Assembly: GCF_000384395.1 (NCBI RefSeq)
Contig: NZ_ARWE01000001.1
Span: 2,320,894-2,384,893, forward strand
Direction of reading: 5' to 3'
Source of the DNA: Geopsychrobacter electrodiphilus DSM 16401
Lineage (GTDB): Bacteria; Desulfobacterota; Desulfuromonadia; Desulfuromonadales; Geopsychrobacteraceae
DNA length: 64,000 nt
Shown here: piece after piece, positions 8,820 to 17,588 of the stretch
Layout of the letters: every line of letters begins with the position of its first letter
Numbering within the stretch: the stretch's first letter is position 1
Position numbers and translations under genes: made by a program
The notes under the pieces: generated by a model
Seen by the model: the letters and a program-made list of their open reading frames with translations, nothing else
The model's database searches: none
What the model was told of the DNA's origin: nothing

Positions 8820-9052
8820 CTTATCTCCTGTTAGAGGATTTTCGACCCGAGGGGTCTTTCGTGTTCACAGATTCACACAGAGTCTGACACCCAAAATAGC
8901 AGGGTAAAAAAACACGCAAAAAAGAGAGCTTACCAGAATTGACTCAAAAGTCTGCCGAAATCGACTGCCAGAGTTAAACAACAGATATTGCCGCGAACGA
9001 TAAACTGGGCTAGGGTTATCGGCAACTTCGCTTCACAGACAAAGGAGTTCTC

Positions 9053-9781
9053 TTGAACAGTCACAGCTTCCAGACATTTTTTCGCCGTAATTCATTGCGT
9101 GGCCATTCATTGGTACAGATTCTGATTTATATCAATCTCGGACTTTTCACCTTGATGGTGCTACACGGCACTATTTTAGGTTTGCAGATGCAGGCGATCC
9201 TTAACCCACCGACTCAACTTTTAGTCCATTGGGGTGCGCAGTTCTGGCCACTGGTAGTGCAGAAAAACCAGTGGTGGCGTTGTCTCACCTATGCCTACAC
9301 CCACGGCGGCCTGATGCATATCGGCTTCAATATGCTGGTCCTCTACCAGATCGGCCCCATGATTGAAGAGGAGATCGGCTGGCGACGATTTTTCACACTC
9401 TACACCCTCTGCGGACTGCTGGCGACTTTCGCCGGATATTTCTGGCATCCGATGGTGGTAGTAGTCGGTGCTTCCGGCGCGATTTTCGGGCTGATCGGCT
9501 TTTCGGTCAGTTATTACCACCGCATGGGCGGTGCGCGCGCGATCCAACATCGCAACTTCATGTTTCAGTGGGCGGTGATGGCATTTGTGTTCGGCCTGGT
9601 GGTCGGTGCCGATAACGCCGCACACCTTGGCGGTCTATTGACTGGCGCGGCCTTCGGCTGGATGGTCCCCACCAGTGTTCGGGGACAGCGCGGGACAGAG
9701 CCTCTGTTTAAAGTTCTGGCCTGGACCTGTGTGGTTTTGACCGCCATCAGCATTCTTGCGATCCCCTTCAGCTGGGCGTAA
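9053..9781 (+). CDS. Rhomboid-family intramembrane serine protease
   Basis: 242 aa with about six membrane spans. Catalytic Ser in GASGAIFGLIGF (span 4) and catalytic His in NAAHLGGLLTGAAFGW (span 6); HIGFNMLVLYQIGPMIEEEIG supplies the conserved His/Asn of span 2. Rhomboids cut membrane proteins within the bilayer. The start is a TTG at 9053, selected because AAGGAG stands five bases upstream and no in-frame ATG fits. Divergent from the SPFH operon across a 233-bp gap, and followed four bases later by the YbaK-type gene. Adjacency to SPFH genes suggests a shared theme of membrane-protein quality control. Confidence 0.92.
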   Translation: MNSHSFQTFFRRNSLRGHSLVQILIYINLGLFTLMVLHGTILGLQMQAILNPPTQLLVHWGAQFWPLVVQKNQWWRCLTYAYTHGGLMHIGFNMLVLYQIGPMIEEEIGWRRFFTLYTLCGLLATFAGYFWHPMVVVVGASGAIFGLIGFSVSYYHRMGGARAIQHRNFMFQWAVMAFVFGLVVGADNAAHLGGLLTGAAFGWMVPTSVRGQRGTEPLFKVLAWTCVVLTAISILAIPFSWA

Positions 9782-9784
9782 ACG

Positions 9785-10273
9785 ATGGCCAAAGAAAAAT
9801 ACCCCATGACTCAGGCGATCCGTCAGCTGCGGCAGCAGCAGATCGAATTCGTCCCCCGTCCTTACAAATATGAGGAACGTGGCGGGACCGAAACCAGCGC
9901 GCGCGAACTGGGGGTCGATGAACATCTGGTGATCAAGACTCTGGTGATGGAAGATGAGCAGAAACAGGCCCTGATCGTGTTAATGCATGGCGACCGCGAG
10001 GTTTCCCTCAAAAATCTGGCGCGTCAGATCGACGTCAAACAGATTAACCCCTGCGCACCAAAAACTGCCGATGCTCTGACCGGCTACCAGACCGGCGGGA
10101 TCTCCCCCTTCGGTACGCGTAAACCCCTGCCGGTCTATATTGAGAAATCGATCCTTGCTCTGGAGAAAATCTACATCAACGGCGGCAAAAGGGGGTTTCT
10201 GATCGAGATCAAGCCAACGGACCTGCTAAGGGGATTGAAACCAACCGAAGTCGAAGTGGGAATTCAGGGATGA
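9785..10273 (+). CDS. YbaK/EbsC-type aminoacyl-tRNA deacylase
   Basis: 162 aa, the full length of the YbaK/EbsC family. Seen: ARELGVDEHLVIKTLVM near the N-terminus with the conserved Lys, the SLKNLARQIDVK segment, and the hallmark GGISPFGTRKPLPVYIEKS followed by INGGKRGFLIEI. YbaK proteins hydrolyse mischarged Cys-tRNA(Pro) and related products as trans-editing factors in the cytoplasm. Four bases downstream of the rhomboid gene, so probably co-transcribed. Substrate specificity within the INS superfamily cannot be fixed by eye, but the motif set is closest to YbaK. Confidence 0.9.
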   Translation: MAKEKYPMTQAIRQLRQQQIEFVPRPYKYEERGGTETSARELGVDEHLVIKTLVMEDEQKQALIVLMHGDREVSLKNLARQIDVKQINPCAPKTADALTGYQTGGISPFGTRKPLPVYIEKSILALEKIYINGGKRGFLIEIKPTDLLRGLKPTEVEVGIQG

Positions 10274-10301
10274 GTGGCGAATGGTAACGAATAACCAGAA
10301 G

Positions 10302-11861
10302 TTAGAGCCCTGCAAGCAAGGAGCTTCGATCAACCGGATCGATCTGATCGCGGCTTAAAAATTCGACTGCATACCCCTCATAAAGCTTTTCATCAATAAA
10401 CAACTGGAACAGTTCGGGATCAACCCGACCGGCATCGACCATTTCACGCATAATTTTTAACGCCTGACTCAGACTATTGCCTTTTTTATAGGGGCGACTG
10501 CTTGCGCTCACAGATTCAAAGAGGTCCGCAAATCCGAGTATCCGCGCCTGCATCAGCATTTGATCGCTCTGCAGTCCGCTCGGGAAACCCTGCCCATTGT
10601 GGGATTCATGGTGGGCCGCGGCAATCTCGGGAACCTGCAGCAACCCTTCAGGAAAAGAGAGCATATCAAGCATATTAATGGTCGAAACCACATGTTGGTT
10701 GATCAACTCCCGCTCGGCGTCTGTGATTGTCCCACGTAGCACCATCAGATTTTCAGCTTCATCGTCAGTCAGGACCGGCATCTCTTCTCCCTGACTATCA
10801 ATCCAGCGATACCCTGCAGCGATCTCACGGACCCGGAGAGTTTCTTTGTCTGTCAGGGAGTTCCAGCCACGATTACAATCCGCCAGAAAACGTAGATCAT
10901 CGAGCATCGGTCTCGCATCCATGGGCCTTTGCGGTAATTCCACAGGCCCCGCAGCCTCACCTTTGCGCAGTTGCGCAATTTCAAGATCACGTCGCAGAAT
11001 TTCGAACCGGGTGCGTACCAGATCGAAGCGATCGATGGTCCGCTCGAGTTTCGTTGCCTTGTCGGTCACCTGAATCGGCATCACCAGCTTACCGATGTCA
11101 TGCAGCCAGGCAGCAACCTCAAGTTCGTAGAGTTCGGCATCTGTGAACCTTAGGTCCCGAAACGCAGGCGACATGCTCCGGTTGATGGCGCGCGCCAGAA
11201 TCATGGTGAGAACCGGAACCCGTCGACAATGATCATTGGCATAGGGTGACTTTTCATCAATGGCGCTGCCGATCAACTGGACCAGCGACTCAAACAGATC
11301 GCTCTGTTCACGTCGGAAGTTTATCAGTTTCAGGACAGAAGTTGCCTGTTGCATCAGGATAGAAGCGGCCGTCTGTTCGACATGGGAGAAACCGGCCCCC
11401 ACTTCTTTATGGCTCATGCGAATCAGTTCAATGACCTGTCGGACAGGCTTACCAGGTTCCGTCAGTGGAAGCAGCAGGCAGGAGGAGACCTGACGCCCAT
11501 GGGCAATTTCAACTGACCGCAGGTGGGAGAAATCGAACTGACCGGACCGAACCGGATCATGACAGCAGAGGCTCTTGTGCTGCAGCACCACCTCTTCGAG
11601 CACCGTCTGCTGTCCGGCACCCTGAGAACGAGCGCTCCAGTCAAATTCGAATGGAATTGGCGTGGCCTGAAAGGCCTCAGGTGGAAAGGAATGAACAGCG
11701 CGCCAATTTTGCGTGGTCACCGGTTGCAGCATGACCGCCAGATCGCCACCACAGACCTGACATAACTCGGCGAGCAAAATCTGCTCGGCGGCTTGAGTCT
11801 CCACCGCCCCTGCAAGCGCAACCGAGGCCTGCTGTAATTTTAATAAAAGATCTGCATTCAC
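10302..11861 (-). CDS. GAF-like/HD-GYP protein, probable c-di-GMP phosphodiesterase
   Basis: 519 aa. Residues 1-180 resemble a GAF sensory domain. The HD-GYP domain starts near residue 200: EKSPYANDHCRRVP, metal-binding HD in AAWLHDIGKL, then AAHHESHNGQGFPSGL, matching the GYP signature with Phe for Tyr. Between HDIGK and the next conserved His (INQHVVSTI) are about 130 residues, far more than in a compact HD-GYP domain, so there is an insertion. HD-GYP enzymes hydrolyse cyclic di-GMP. The start is GTG at 11861; the nearby Shine-Dalgarno sits in a hairpin with a GCGA tetraloop. Convergent with the YbaK gene. Activity is likely but untested given the Phe and the insertion. Confidence 0.85.
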   Translation of the reverse strand: MNADLLLKLQQASVALAGAVETQAAEQILLAELCQVCGGDLAVMLQPVTTQNWRAVHSFPPEAFQATPIPFEFDWSARSQGAGQQTVLEEVVLQHKSLCCHDPVRSGQFDFSHLRSVEIAHGRQVSSCLLLPLTEPGKPVRQVIELIRMSHKEVGAGFSHVEQTAASILMQQATSVLKLINFRREQSDLFESLVQLIGSAIDEKSPYANDHCRRVPVLTMILARAINRSMSPAFRDLRFTDAELYELEVAAWLHDIGKLVMPIQVTDKATKLERTIDRFDLVRTRFEILRRDLEIAQLRKGEAAGPVELPQRPMDARPMLDDLRFLADCNRGWNSLTDKETLRVREIAAGYRWIDSQGEEMPVLTDDEAENLMVLRGTITDAERELINQHVVSTINMLDMLSFPEGLLQVPEIAAAHHESHNGQGFPSGLQSDQMLMQARILGFADLFESVSASSRPYKKGNSLSQALKIMREMVDAGRVDPELFQLFIDEKLYEGYAVEFLSRDQIDPVDRSSLLAGL

Positions 11862-11878
11862 AAAAGGATCGCTCCTTT
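11862..11878 (-). promoter_or_regulatory. Hairpin enclosing the ribosome binding site of the HD-GYP gene
   Basis: On the minus strand AAAGGA-GCGA-TCCTTT forms a perfect 6-bp stem capped by a GNRA-type tetraloop. The 5' arm is the Shine-Dalgarno sequence of the GTG-started gene, so folding would hide it. No ligand or temperature response is known; it may simply lower translation. Confidence 0.4.
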
Positions 11879-12134
11879 AATAAACCCGCTTATGACCCAT
11901 CACAGATAAGTCTAGCGGCCTGCTCGGCAAATGCAAGAAACCGCTCTCAAGACAAATTTCAGGACTGAAACGACGTGAGCCAGAATCTGAAAATTTCACC
12001 TAAAATGGATATTACCTGCTTCTTTAACCCTGGTCTTTTTAAATTTTATATTTGGGATCTCAACAGAATCGCCGAAAGGATGCTAGCATTGAACATAATT
12101 AAGGCCTTTGCCCCTCTCCGCCTGGAGGTCTAAA

Positions 12135-13190
12135 ATGAACCAGGAAGTCACGAGCAGCCTGCTTCACCGGGCCCACCTGAAAACCCTGTTTAAAAGATCC
12201 TTTCTTGTTTTTCTGATCCTCTTTATTGCCTATACCTGCATCGCTCTGTTCTACGCCAGCCGCACCATCTACAAGGTACGACGCAACTACGCAATCATAG
12301 TTGAAACCCTCTCAGGTGAACGGATTGCCGTCACCGAGGTCGGCTGGCATCTGCGGCTGCCGATCTTTACCCGCATTGAACTGGAAGTCCCGCTGATGAA
12401 TCAGGAGCTGTACCTTGGCGCCTCGGCCAGCCCCAAACAAATAATGTCAAAGGGGAATGTGGCCCTCTGGACCAGCGCGATGATGACCTACCGGATTCAT
12501 GACCTTGAACGCTGGGGTATTGAAAATCGTTCACCTGAAATCCTGCTTCAGAACGACTTTGACGGTCTGGTCAAGGATGTAATGCAGGGGGAAACAATCA
12601 ACGCGCTGATCTCGGACCGCGAGCGGATCAAGGAACAGATCTATCGCACCCTGAAAAATAGTCCGCTCAACGATGGGGGGCTGACCCTTGAAGAAAAGTA
12701 TGGAATCACCATAGTCTCCTTCGTCCTGCGCGACACCAGCTACGGAGAAAAGCTGGCAGCCGCGAGTGAAGAAAAGAAACGCCGTGAGTTGATCGCCGAA
12801 GCCGAAAACTATGCCGCCGACCTTGAAGCCAGCCGCACGCGTAAACTCTACACCGCGTACCAGGAATCGATCCGCGATATGCGTAAAGCGCTGGAGCTCG
12901 ATCCGCGCAGCGACCCCTATCTATTCGACTTCCTCAACCAACAGAAGTGGGCGGCGGCTTATGAGAAGAACCAGCAGGGACAGAACACCTTCGTGCTGAA
13001 CAACAGTGGTGCAACCACCGGCCTCACCCTGACACCCCCGAACCAGAAGAATGAGAAACTCTCGGAGTTATCCGGTGCGCAGATATCTGCGCCACCTCAA
13101 CAACGGCCTAGGACCAGCCATGCCTCAGACACGCAAAACACGCTCACAGGTCTACGTCAGCCTGTCGGAACAACGAATCAGGCAGATTGA
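12135..13190 (+). CDS. SPFH/band-7-like membrane protein paired with an AAA-Lon protease
   Basis: 351 aa. One N-terminal membrane span (about 24-42, SFLVFLILFIAYTCIALFY), then an SPFH-like domain (VRRNYAIIVETLSGERIAVTEVGWHLRLPIFTRIELEVPLMNQELYLG; VALWTSAMMTYRIHDLERWGI; ISDRERIKEQIYRTL; YGITIVSFVLRDTSY) and a helical Glu/Ala/Arg-rich stretch (about 205-255). The C-terminal ~70 residues are low in hydrophobics and rich in Gln/Thr/Pro. It is diverged from the SPFH pair at 6.6-8.8 kb. The ATG at 12135 has GGAGG six bases before it. Its 3' end overlaps the next gene by 71 bases, so the two are coupled. By analogy with HflKC and FtsH it may scaffold the downstream protease; this is inference. Confidence 0.82.
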   Translation: MNQEVTSSLLHRAHLKTLFKRSFLVFLILFIAYTCIALFYASRTIYKVRRNYAIIVETLSGERIAVTEVGWHLRLPIFTRIELEVPLMNQELYLGASASPKQIMSKGNVALWTSAMMTYRIHDLERWGIENRSPEILLQNDFDGLVKDVMQGETINALISDRERIKEQIYRTLKNSPLNDGGLTLEEKYGITIVSFVLRDTSYGEKLAAASEEKKRRELIAEAENYAADLEASRTRKLYTAYQESIRDMRKALELDPRSDPYLFDFLNQQKWAAAYEKNQQGQNTFVLNNSGATTGLTLTPPNQKNEKLSELSGAQISAPPQQRPRTSHASDTQNTLTGLRQPVGTTNQAD

Positions 13191-16100
13191 AGAACTGGTC
13201 GAAAACTGGGGAATGGAGACCAGTCGTTTTGTTCTGCGCCGTCTGCGCCAGCACGATCCGAGCCGCTCTCTGAGCCAACGCCTCGGCCTGAGACTGCGCC
13301 GTATCTATAAACCACCCAGGCGCGACTTCAGTTTTCTGCGCGACCCGCGCAAATTGAACGACTGGCACCAGCGCTTCGAGGTCGCCGGATCGCAGGACGC
13401 CAGTGCCGCCTGGAACCGGATTTTGACCAAGGAACTTGACCCCGAAGACTTTCATTATCTCACCTATCTCCTCGAACGCATAACCATTGACACCTTCGTC
13501 CCGCCCGAAATTCACGAGATCTTCGACAAACTCTATCAGAGCTATATCCTCAAAAAATACAGCGAGGACCCCAAGGTGCCACGCGCACCTCTGGTGTTGG
13601 TGATTGGTAACTCGGGGAGCGGCAAAAGCGCGACCGTCAAGCAGGCGATTGAGGAAGTTTTCTTTAGTTCCGAGGTTAAACCGGTTATCGATCTGCAGGT
13701 CAAGCGTGAAGAAGTCATGGCCCACCAACCGATCTGGCGCAGCCTCGAAGAGGTTGACCCCGAGCTGGCGATGCGTATTGAAAGGCGTAGAAAACGGAGT
13801 CGCCTCAGGTTTTTTTCACGCCTGCCGCTGATTCGCTACCTGTTCCGCAATCTGATCAGTGCCGCCCTTTCGACTCTCGACGAAGAGGGACTCAAGGTTG
13901 ACTACGCCGAAATCACCCCCAATGATTATCAGACAGCCTGGGCAGGTGAGCCGGGCAACTACCTGCGCAAAGCGATGGGTCACCCACGCAAACTTGCGGT
14001 CAGGCATCTGGAAGAGGCCCACAGCGCCTTCGGACGTCCCGATCAACTAAGCAGTGTCAAGGGACAGCAGAGCTCCCTGGTCGATGCCGCCAATATCATC
14101 ATCGATGAAATCATTCATGGTCAACGCGATTGCATTATGATCGCCACCACAGACCAGCCAGAGCAGCTCGATCCGGCAATCTACCGGCGCTTCGTAGAGC
14201 GCGGTCTGGTGATCGACCTGAACGAAACCTGGCAAAACCCGGACAACCTGAGGCAGGTGGTCTGCCTCGAACTGCGCCGAAAACTGCACCCGATCCATTC
14301 CGACGATCCACGTCCTCAGCCACTAAGCGAAGAGGAGATTGATCAGACGATCACCAAACTCTATCCTATCTTCCGCCAACGCAGCCTGCGCATCACCCCC
14401 GCCTATGTCCGCCGCCTGATCGCCGAGGTGATCAGCATACATGGCCGCTTCAGCGCCGCCTGCCTGGATGACCAGCTGCTGGTGCGCGATGCCCTGAAGT
14501 CAGTGGCGCGCAATACCTTTGGCACACTCTACCAGCGCCTGGTGGGGCTGATGGATCGCAGCATCGCCTGGCAAGAATATATCGGCGGGATCAAAAATGA
14601 ATTCTCAGAGATGGCAAATAACGCCCTCTTCTACAATGTCAGCGAAGAGAAAGGCGTAGTATTGACCGGCCCACCGGGCTCAGGCAAAACCTTCATGGTT
14701 CGCGCCTGGCTGGGAGACAACCACGACGTACAGGATTTATCGGTCAACCTCGCCGATTTAAACGACCCGACCCGACCCCTCGAAGGAATGGTTGCCAATC
14801 TTGAAGCGGTCTATGACATCGCCAAAATGATCTCACCGGCGATGGTCTTCTTTGACGAAGGGGATGCGATCGCTCCACGGCGCTCGCCTCAGGGTGGGAG
14901 CCCCTATGACAAGGTGACCAATAAATTTCTATCGATCATCGACGGTGAATCGTCCCTCAACCGTGTTTTCACAGTTTTAACCACCAACCGGCTCGACATT
15001 CTCGATCCGGCGCTGATCAGAAGCAAGCGTCTCAAGGTGTTGAATGTCACCGGCCAACTGCGTGACGAGGACGGGCAGCGGATTATCCTGAAAGAGATGG
15101 CCGATCTGCCACTGGAAGAGGGTTTATCGGCTGTAGAGATCACGCGTCAGGCCCGCACCCTGTGTGAGACCCCGGCCGATTTTGCTGCATTTGCCGAGAA
15201 GGTTCGAACCCTGCGCAAAACCGAGATTGAGGTCACCGACAAACTCCTGCGCGTCACAGAACAGCCACACGAGGAGAGGGTGCGTTTTGTCCGCTTCAAC
15301 TACAAAATCCTGCTCGGTTTACTTGAAGGGATATCCCCCCAATCGTCACTCCTGATGAAGGCACGGCAGGGCGAGGACGCCCTCCTGTCGCGACTGGATG
15401 AGGTCATCGAACGGATCCGTCGACTCAAGGCCGAGAAGAATTTCCCGATCAGCAGCTGGCATCTGCAAAACGCCCGTCAGCAGTTGGCCGGAAGTCCCAT
15501 GCGCAAAGGAAAACAGCAACTTGATGAATTTTTAGAGACCGAACTATCCCAGGAACCGCAGATTGGTTTTGTGGTCGGGGTGGGCGCCAACGACACCTGC
15601 GGGGTGCTTCTGCCGATCGCCTCATCGCTGATTTATCGCATTCATCCGCAAAAGATCCTGGTAACCGGCGCAGTTTCCTCAACAGCGGCGGGTGCGGCAG
15701 AACTGGATATGGCCGTGCAGATGACAAACCAAAGCGCCTGTGAAGCCCTGACTCTGGTTGAAAACTATCTCGGCTCGCTGCAGCCGGAGCGTAATCTCAC
15801 CAGAATCCTCGGAGAATTCCTCGACGGATACACCCTGCATCATCAACTGCTGTCAGCGTCATATAATGTCGGCGGCCCCTCAGCCGGTTTCGCACTGGCA
15901 ATCAACACACTATCGGTTTTGCTGCAACTCCCGGTTTTAAACGATTTCGGCATCACGGGCGCCCCTTGGATCAAAGGCGCACGTAAAGGAGAAGTCGGAG
16001 CCTCTGTACTGATCGGTGGACATCACAAAAAAACCGAAAAAGTCCTGCAATATCTGCAACGCATGTACATGCCACAGCAGAATTATAATGATATGGAACC

Positions 16101-16428
16101 GGACGTCCTTGATGCCTACCGTGCCATCGGTAAGGATGTCATCGGTGTGCGCAGTTTTTCGGCGCTGGTCCCCGAAGTCTTCGACTTTGGTTCGAACCAT
16201 CTCCAAGAATTACAGCTCTTTTTTGCGGAGCGCCGCGATCTTGCGCGCTCCCCCCTCGACCTGGAGTCCCTATCGACAGACCGCGCAAAACAGGCTGAAA
16301 AAAGCTCCCATTTGAGACAGTTATGCGAGAAAGTCATCATTGAGCGCATCCTGGAGATCGAAAAATCCTTATCCAGTCAACACCGCAATCACCTCAATCT
16401 GAACAACCTCTTCTCCCCTCAGGCATAA
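13120..16428 (+). CDS. Large double-AAA protein with C-terminal Lon-type protease domain
   Basis: 1102 aa, no membrane span. First AAA module: Walker A GNSGSGKS at about 163-170, a variant Walker B LAVRHLEEAH (292-301, LEE in place of DE) and sensor-like IATTDQPEQLDPAIYRRF. A basic patch (219-250, rich in Arg with FFSRLPLIRYLFRNL) might touch the membrane. Second AAA module: Walker A GPPGSGKT at 517-524, Walker B MVFFDEGDA at 575-583, sensor 1 LTTNRLDILDPALIRSKRLKVL. The C-terminal domain is Lon-like: Ser921 in GGPSAG and Lys971, four residues after the GG of IGGHHKK, the same offset as the catalytic Lys in E. coli Lon; Ser-Lys spacing is 50 against 43 there. I do not recognise a named family with this order. 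The start overlaps the SPFH gene and has AGGA upstream. Confidence 0.85.
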   Translation: MPQTRKTRSQVYVSLSEQRIRQIEELVENWGMETSRFVLRRLRQHDPSRSLSQRLGLRLRRIYKPPRRDFSFLRDPRKLNDWHQRFEVAGSQDASAAWNRILTKELDPEDFHYLTYLLERITIDTFVPPEIHEIFDKLYQSYILKKYSEDPKVPRAPLVLVIGNSGSGKSATVKQAIEEVFFSSEVKPVIDLQVKREEVMAHQPIWRSLEEVDPELAMRIERRRKRSRLRFFSRLPLIRYLFRNLISAALSTLDEEGLKVDYAEITPNDYQTAWAGEPGNYLRKAMGHPRKLAVRHLEEAHSAFGRPDQLSSVKGQQSSLVDAANIIIDEIIHGQRDCIMIATTDQPEQLDPAIYRRFVERGLVIDLNETWQNPDNLRQVVCLELRRKLHPIHSDDPRPQPLSEEEIDQTITKLYPIFRQRSLRITPAYVRRLIAEVISIHGRFSAACLDDQLLVRDALKSVARNTFGTLYQRLVGLMDRSIAWQEYIGGIKNEFSEMANNALFYNVSEEKGVVLTGPPGSGKTFMVRAWLGDNHDVQDLSVNLADLNDPTRPLEGMVANLEAVYDIAKMISPAMVFFDEGDAIAPRRSPQGGSPYDKVTNKFLSIIDGESSLNRVFTVLTTNRLDILDPALIRSKRLKVLNVTGQLRDEDGQRIILKEMADLPLEEGLSAVEITRQARTLCETPADFAAFAEKVRTLRKTEIEVTDKLLRVTEQPHEERVRFVRFNYKILLGLLEGISPQSSLLMKARQGEDALLSRLDEVIERIRRLKAEKNFPISSWHLQNARQQLAGSPMRKGKQQLDEFLETELSQEPQIGFVVGVGANDTCGVLLPIASSLIYRIHPQKILVTGAVSSTAAGAAELDMAVQMTNQSACEALTLVENYLGSLQPERNLTRILGEFLDGYTLHHQLLSASYNVGGPSAGFALAINTLSVLLQLPVLNDFGITGAPWIKGARKGEVGASVLIGGHHKKTEKVLQYLQRMYMPQQNYNDMEPDVLDAYRAIGKDVIGVRSFSALVPEVFDFGSNHLQELQLFFAERRDLARSPLDLESLSTDRAKQAEKSSHLRQLCEKVIIERILEIEKSLSSQHRNHLNLNNLFSPQA

Positions 16429-16629
16429 CGGGAAGCTCTCTTTGTTACCCCCTGCAATCCATGATAAAGAACAAATCCTGTTGGGTTATCCGCAGACAAG
16501 AAACGGATTTTGGGTGTAAAAGGTTGACAATTCCGAACAACATTAGCAATATACAATATTCTTGTCCCATTAAAGAGATAAAGACAAATTCAGCAACAAA
16601 TCAGGGGGGGGAGACTGAGAACTGAACCA

Positions 16630-17490
16630 ATGGCGGCTCGCAAAAAAATGGGTGAAATCCTCGTTGACGCGGGGTTAATCAAACCGGAAACACTGCGGCA
16701 GGCGCTGCAGAATCAACGCGGCACCGGCAAACGCCTAGGTCAGGTACTTGAAGAGATGGACGTTATCCTCGAAGAGGACATTGCCGCGGCTCTCGGCCGT
16801 CAATTTGGGGTGCGCCTGGTCAAGGGGATATCGCGCTTCAATTACCCCCCGGCGATCCTGAAACTGGTCTCTCCCGAAGAAGCCCTGGCACGCTTCATCT
16901 TCCCGCTGAAGGTCGAAAAGAAAACCCTTTACCTGGCAATGGCCAACCCGCTTGATCTGGACACCGCCCAGGAGGTCGGTTTTCGTAACGGCCTGCAGGT
17001 TGTCCCCTGCGTAACGACTCCCGAAGAAATCAAATCTGCAATCAACCGCCACCTGCTTGCGGTCGAAAAAAAGCATCAGGTAAAGGACCGCTGGTGGACG
17101 GTGCTCATCGTTGATGACCAGGAGATGGTCCAGTTGATGATTGAGGTGACGCTGAAAAAGCAGGGTTATGAAATATTAAAAGCGAACAACGGCGCCGAAG
17201 GGTTACGCCTTGCACTGCAGGAAAAGCCGCATTTGATCCTGACCGACACCCTGATGCCACGCATGGATGGTGTCGAAATGTTCCGTAACATCAAAGCCAA
17301 CCGTCAGATTGCCCATATCCCGGTTATCGCCCTGTCAGCCAAGGCGACACCCGAAGAAGAAGCCCGCTTACTTGACTACGGTTATTTCGATTTCATGGCC
17401 AAACCGATCAATCCGGTCCGCCTGGTGGCCAGGATTAAACGCGCACTCACACAATGCTACGGTGACACTCCTCCCCAAAGTACAAAATGA
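16630..17490 (+). CDS. MshEN-type domain fused to a response-regulator receiver
   Basis: 286 aa. Residues 1-140 match the N-terminal domain of type II secretion/MshE ATPases: two tandem motifs, KMGEILVDAGLIKPETLRQA and KRLGQVLEEMDVILEEDIAA, of the kind that binds cyclic di-GMP in MshE, followed by FPLKVEKKTLYLAMANPLD. Residues 155-280 are a CheY-like receiver (VLIVDDQEMV, phospho-acceptor Asp in LILTDTLMPRMDG, Ser/Ala in ALSAKAT, Lys in FMAKPINP). No ATPase part, so it is a stand-alone sensor or adaptor. A TTGACA at 16524-16529 upstream may be a -35, but the -10 match is weak. The Shine-Dalgarno is also poor (a G-run about 18 bases before the ATG), so the start is less sure. Confidence 0.85.
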   Translation: MAARKKMGEILVDAGLIKPETLRQALQNQRGTGKRLGQVLEEMDVILEEDIAAALGRQFGVRLVKGISRFNYPPAILKLVSPEEALARFIFPLKVEKKTLYLAMANPLDLDTAQEVGFRNGLQVVPCVTTPEEIKSAINRHLLAVEKKHQVKDRWWTVLIVDDQEMVQLMIEVTLKKQGYEILKANNGAEGLRLALQEKPHLILTDTLMPRMDGVEMFRNIKANRQIAHIPVIALSAKATPEEEARLLDYGYFDFMAKPINPVRLVARIKRALTQCYGDTPPQSTK

Positions 17491-17588
17491 TCCGACTTAT
17501 ACCTGCCTGTTTTTGTTCAACAAAAAACCGATCCTGAATCAATTAGCTTCAGATTGCCTCCGTCCATTTTCAGCAAACAACTTAAAAA

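Noticed and set aside
16012-16032. Loss of the catalytic Lys in the Lon-like domain
   Set aside because: At first IGGHHKK seemed to put His where Lys belongs, but counting from the GG gives Lys at the fourth position, as in E. coli Lon.
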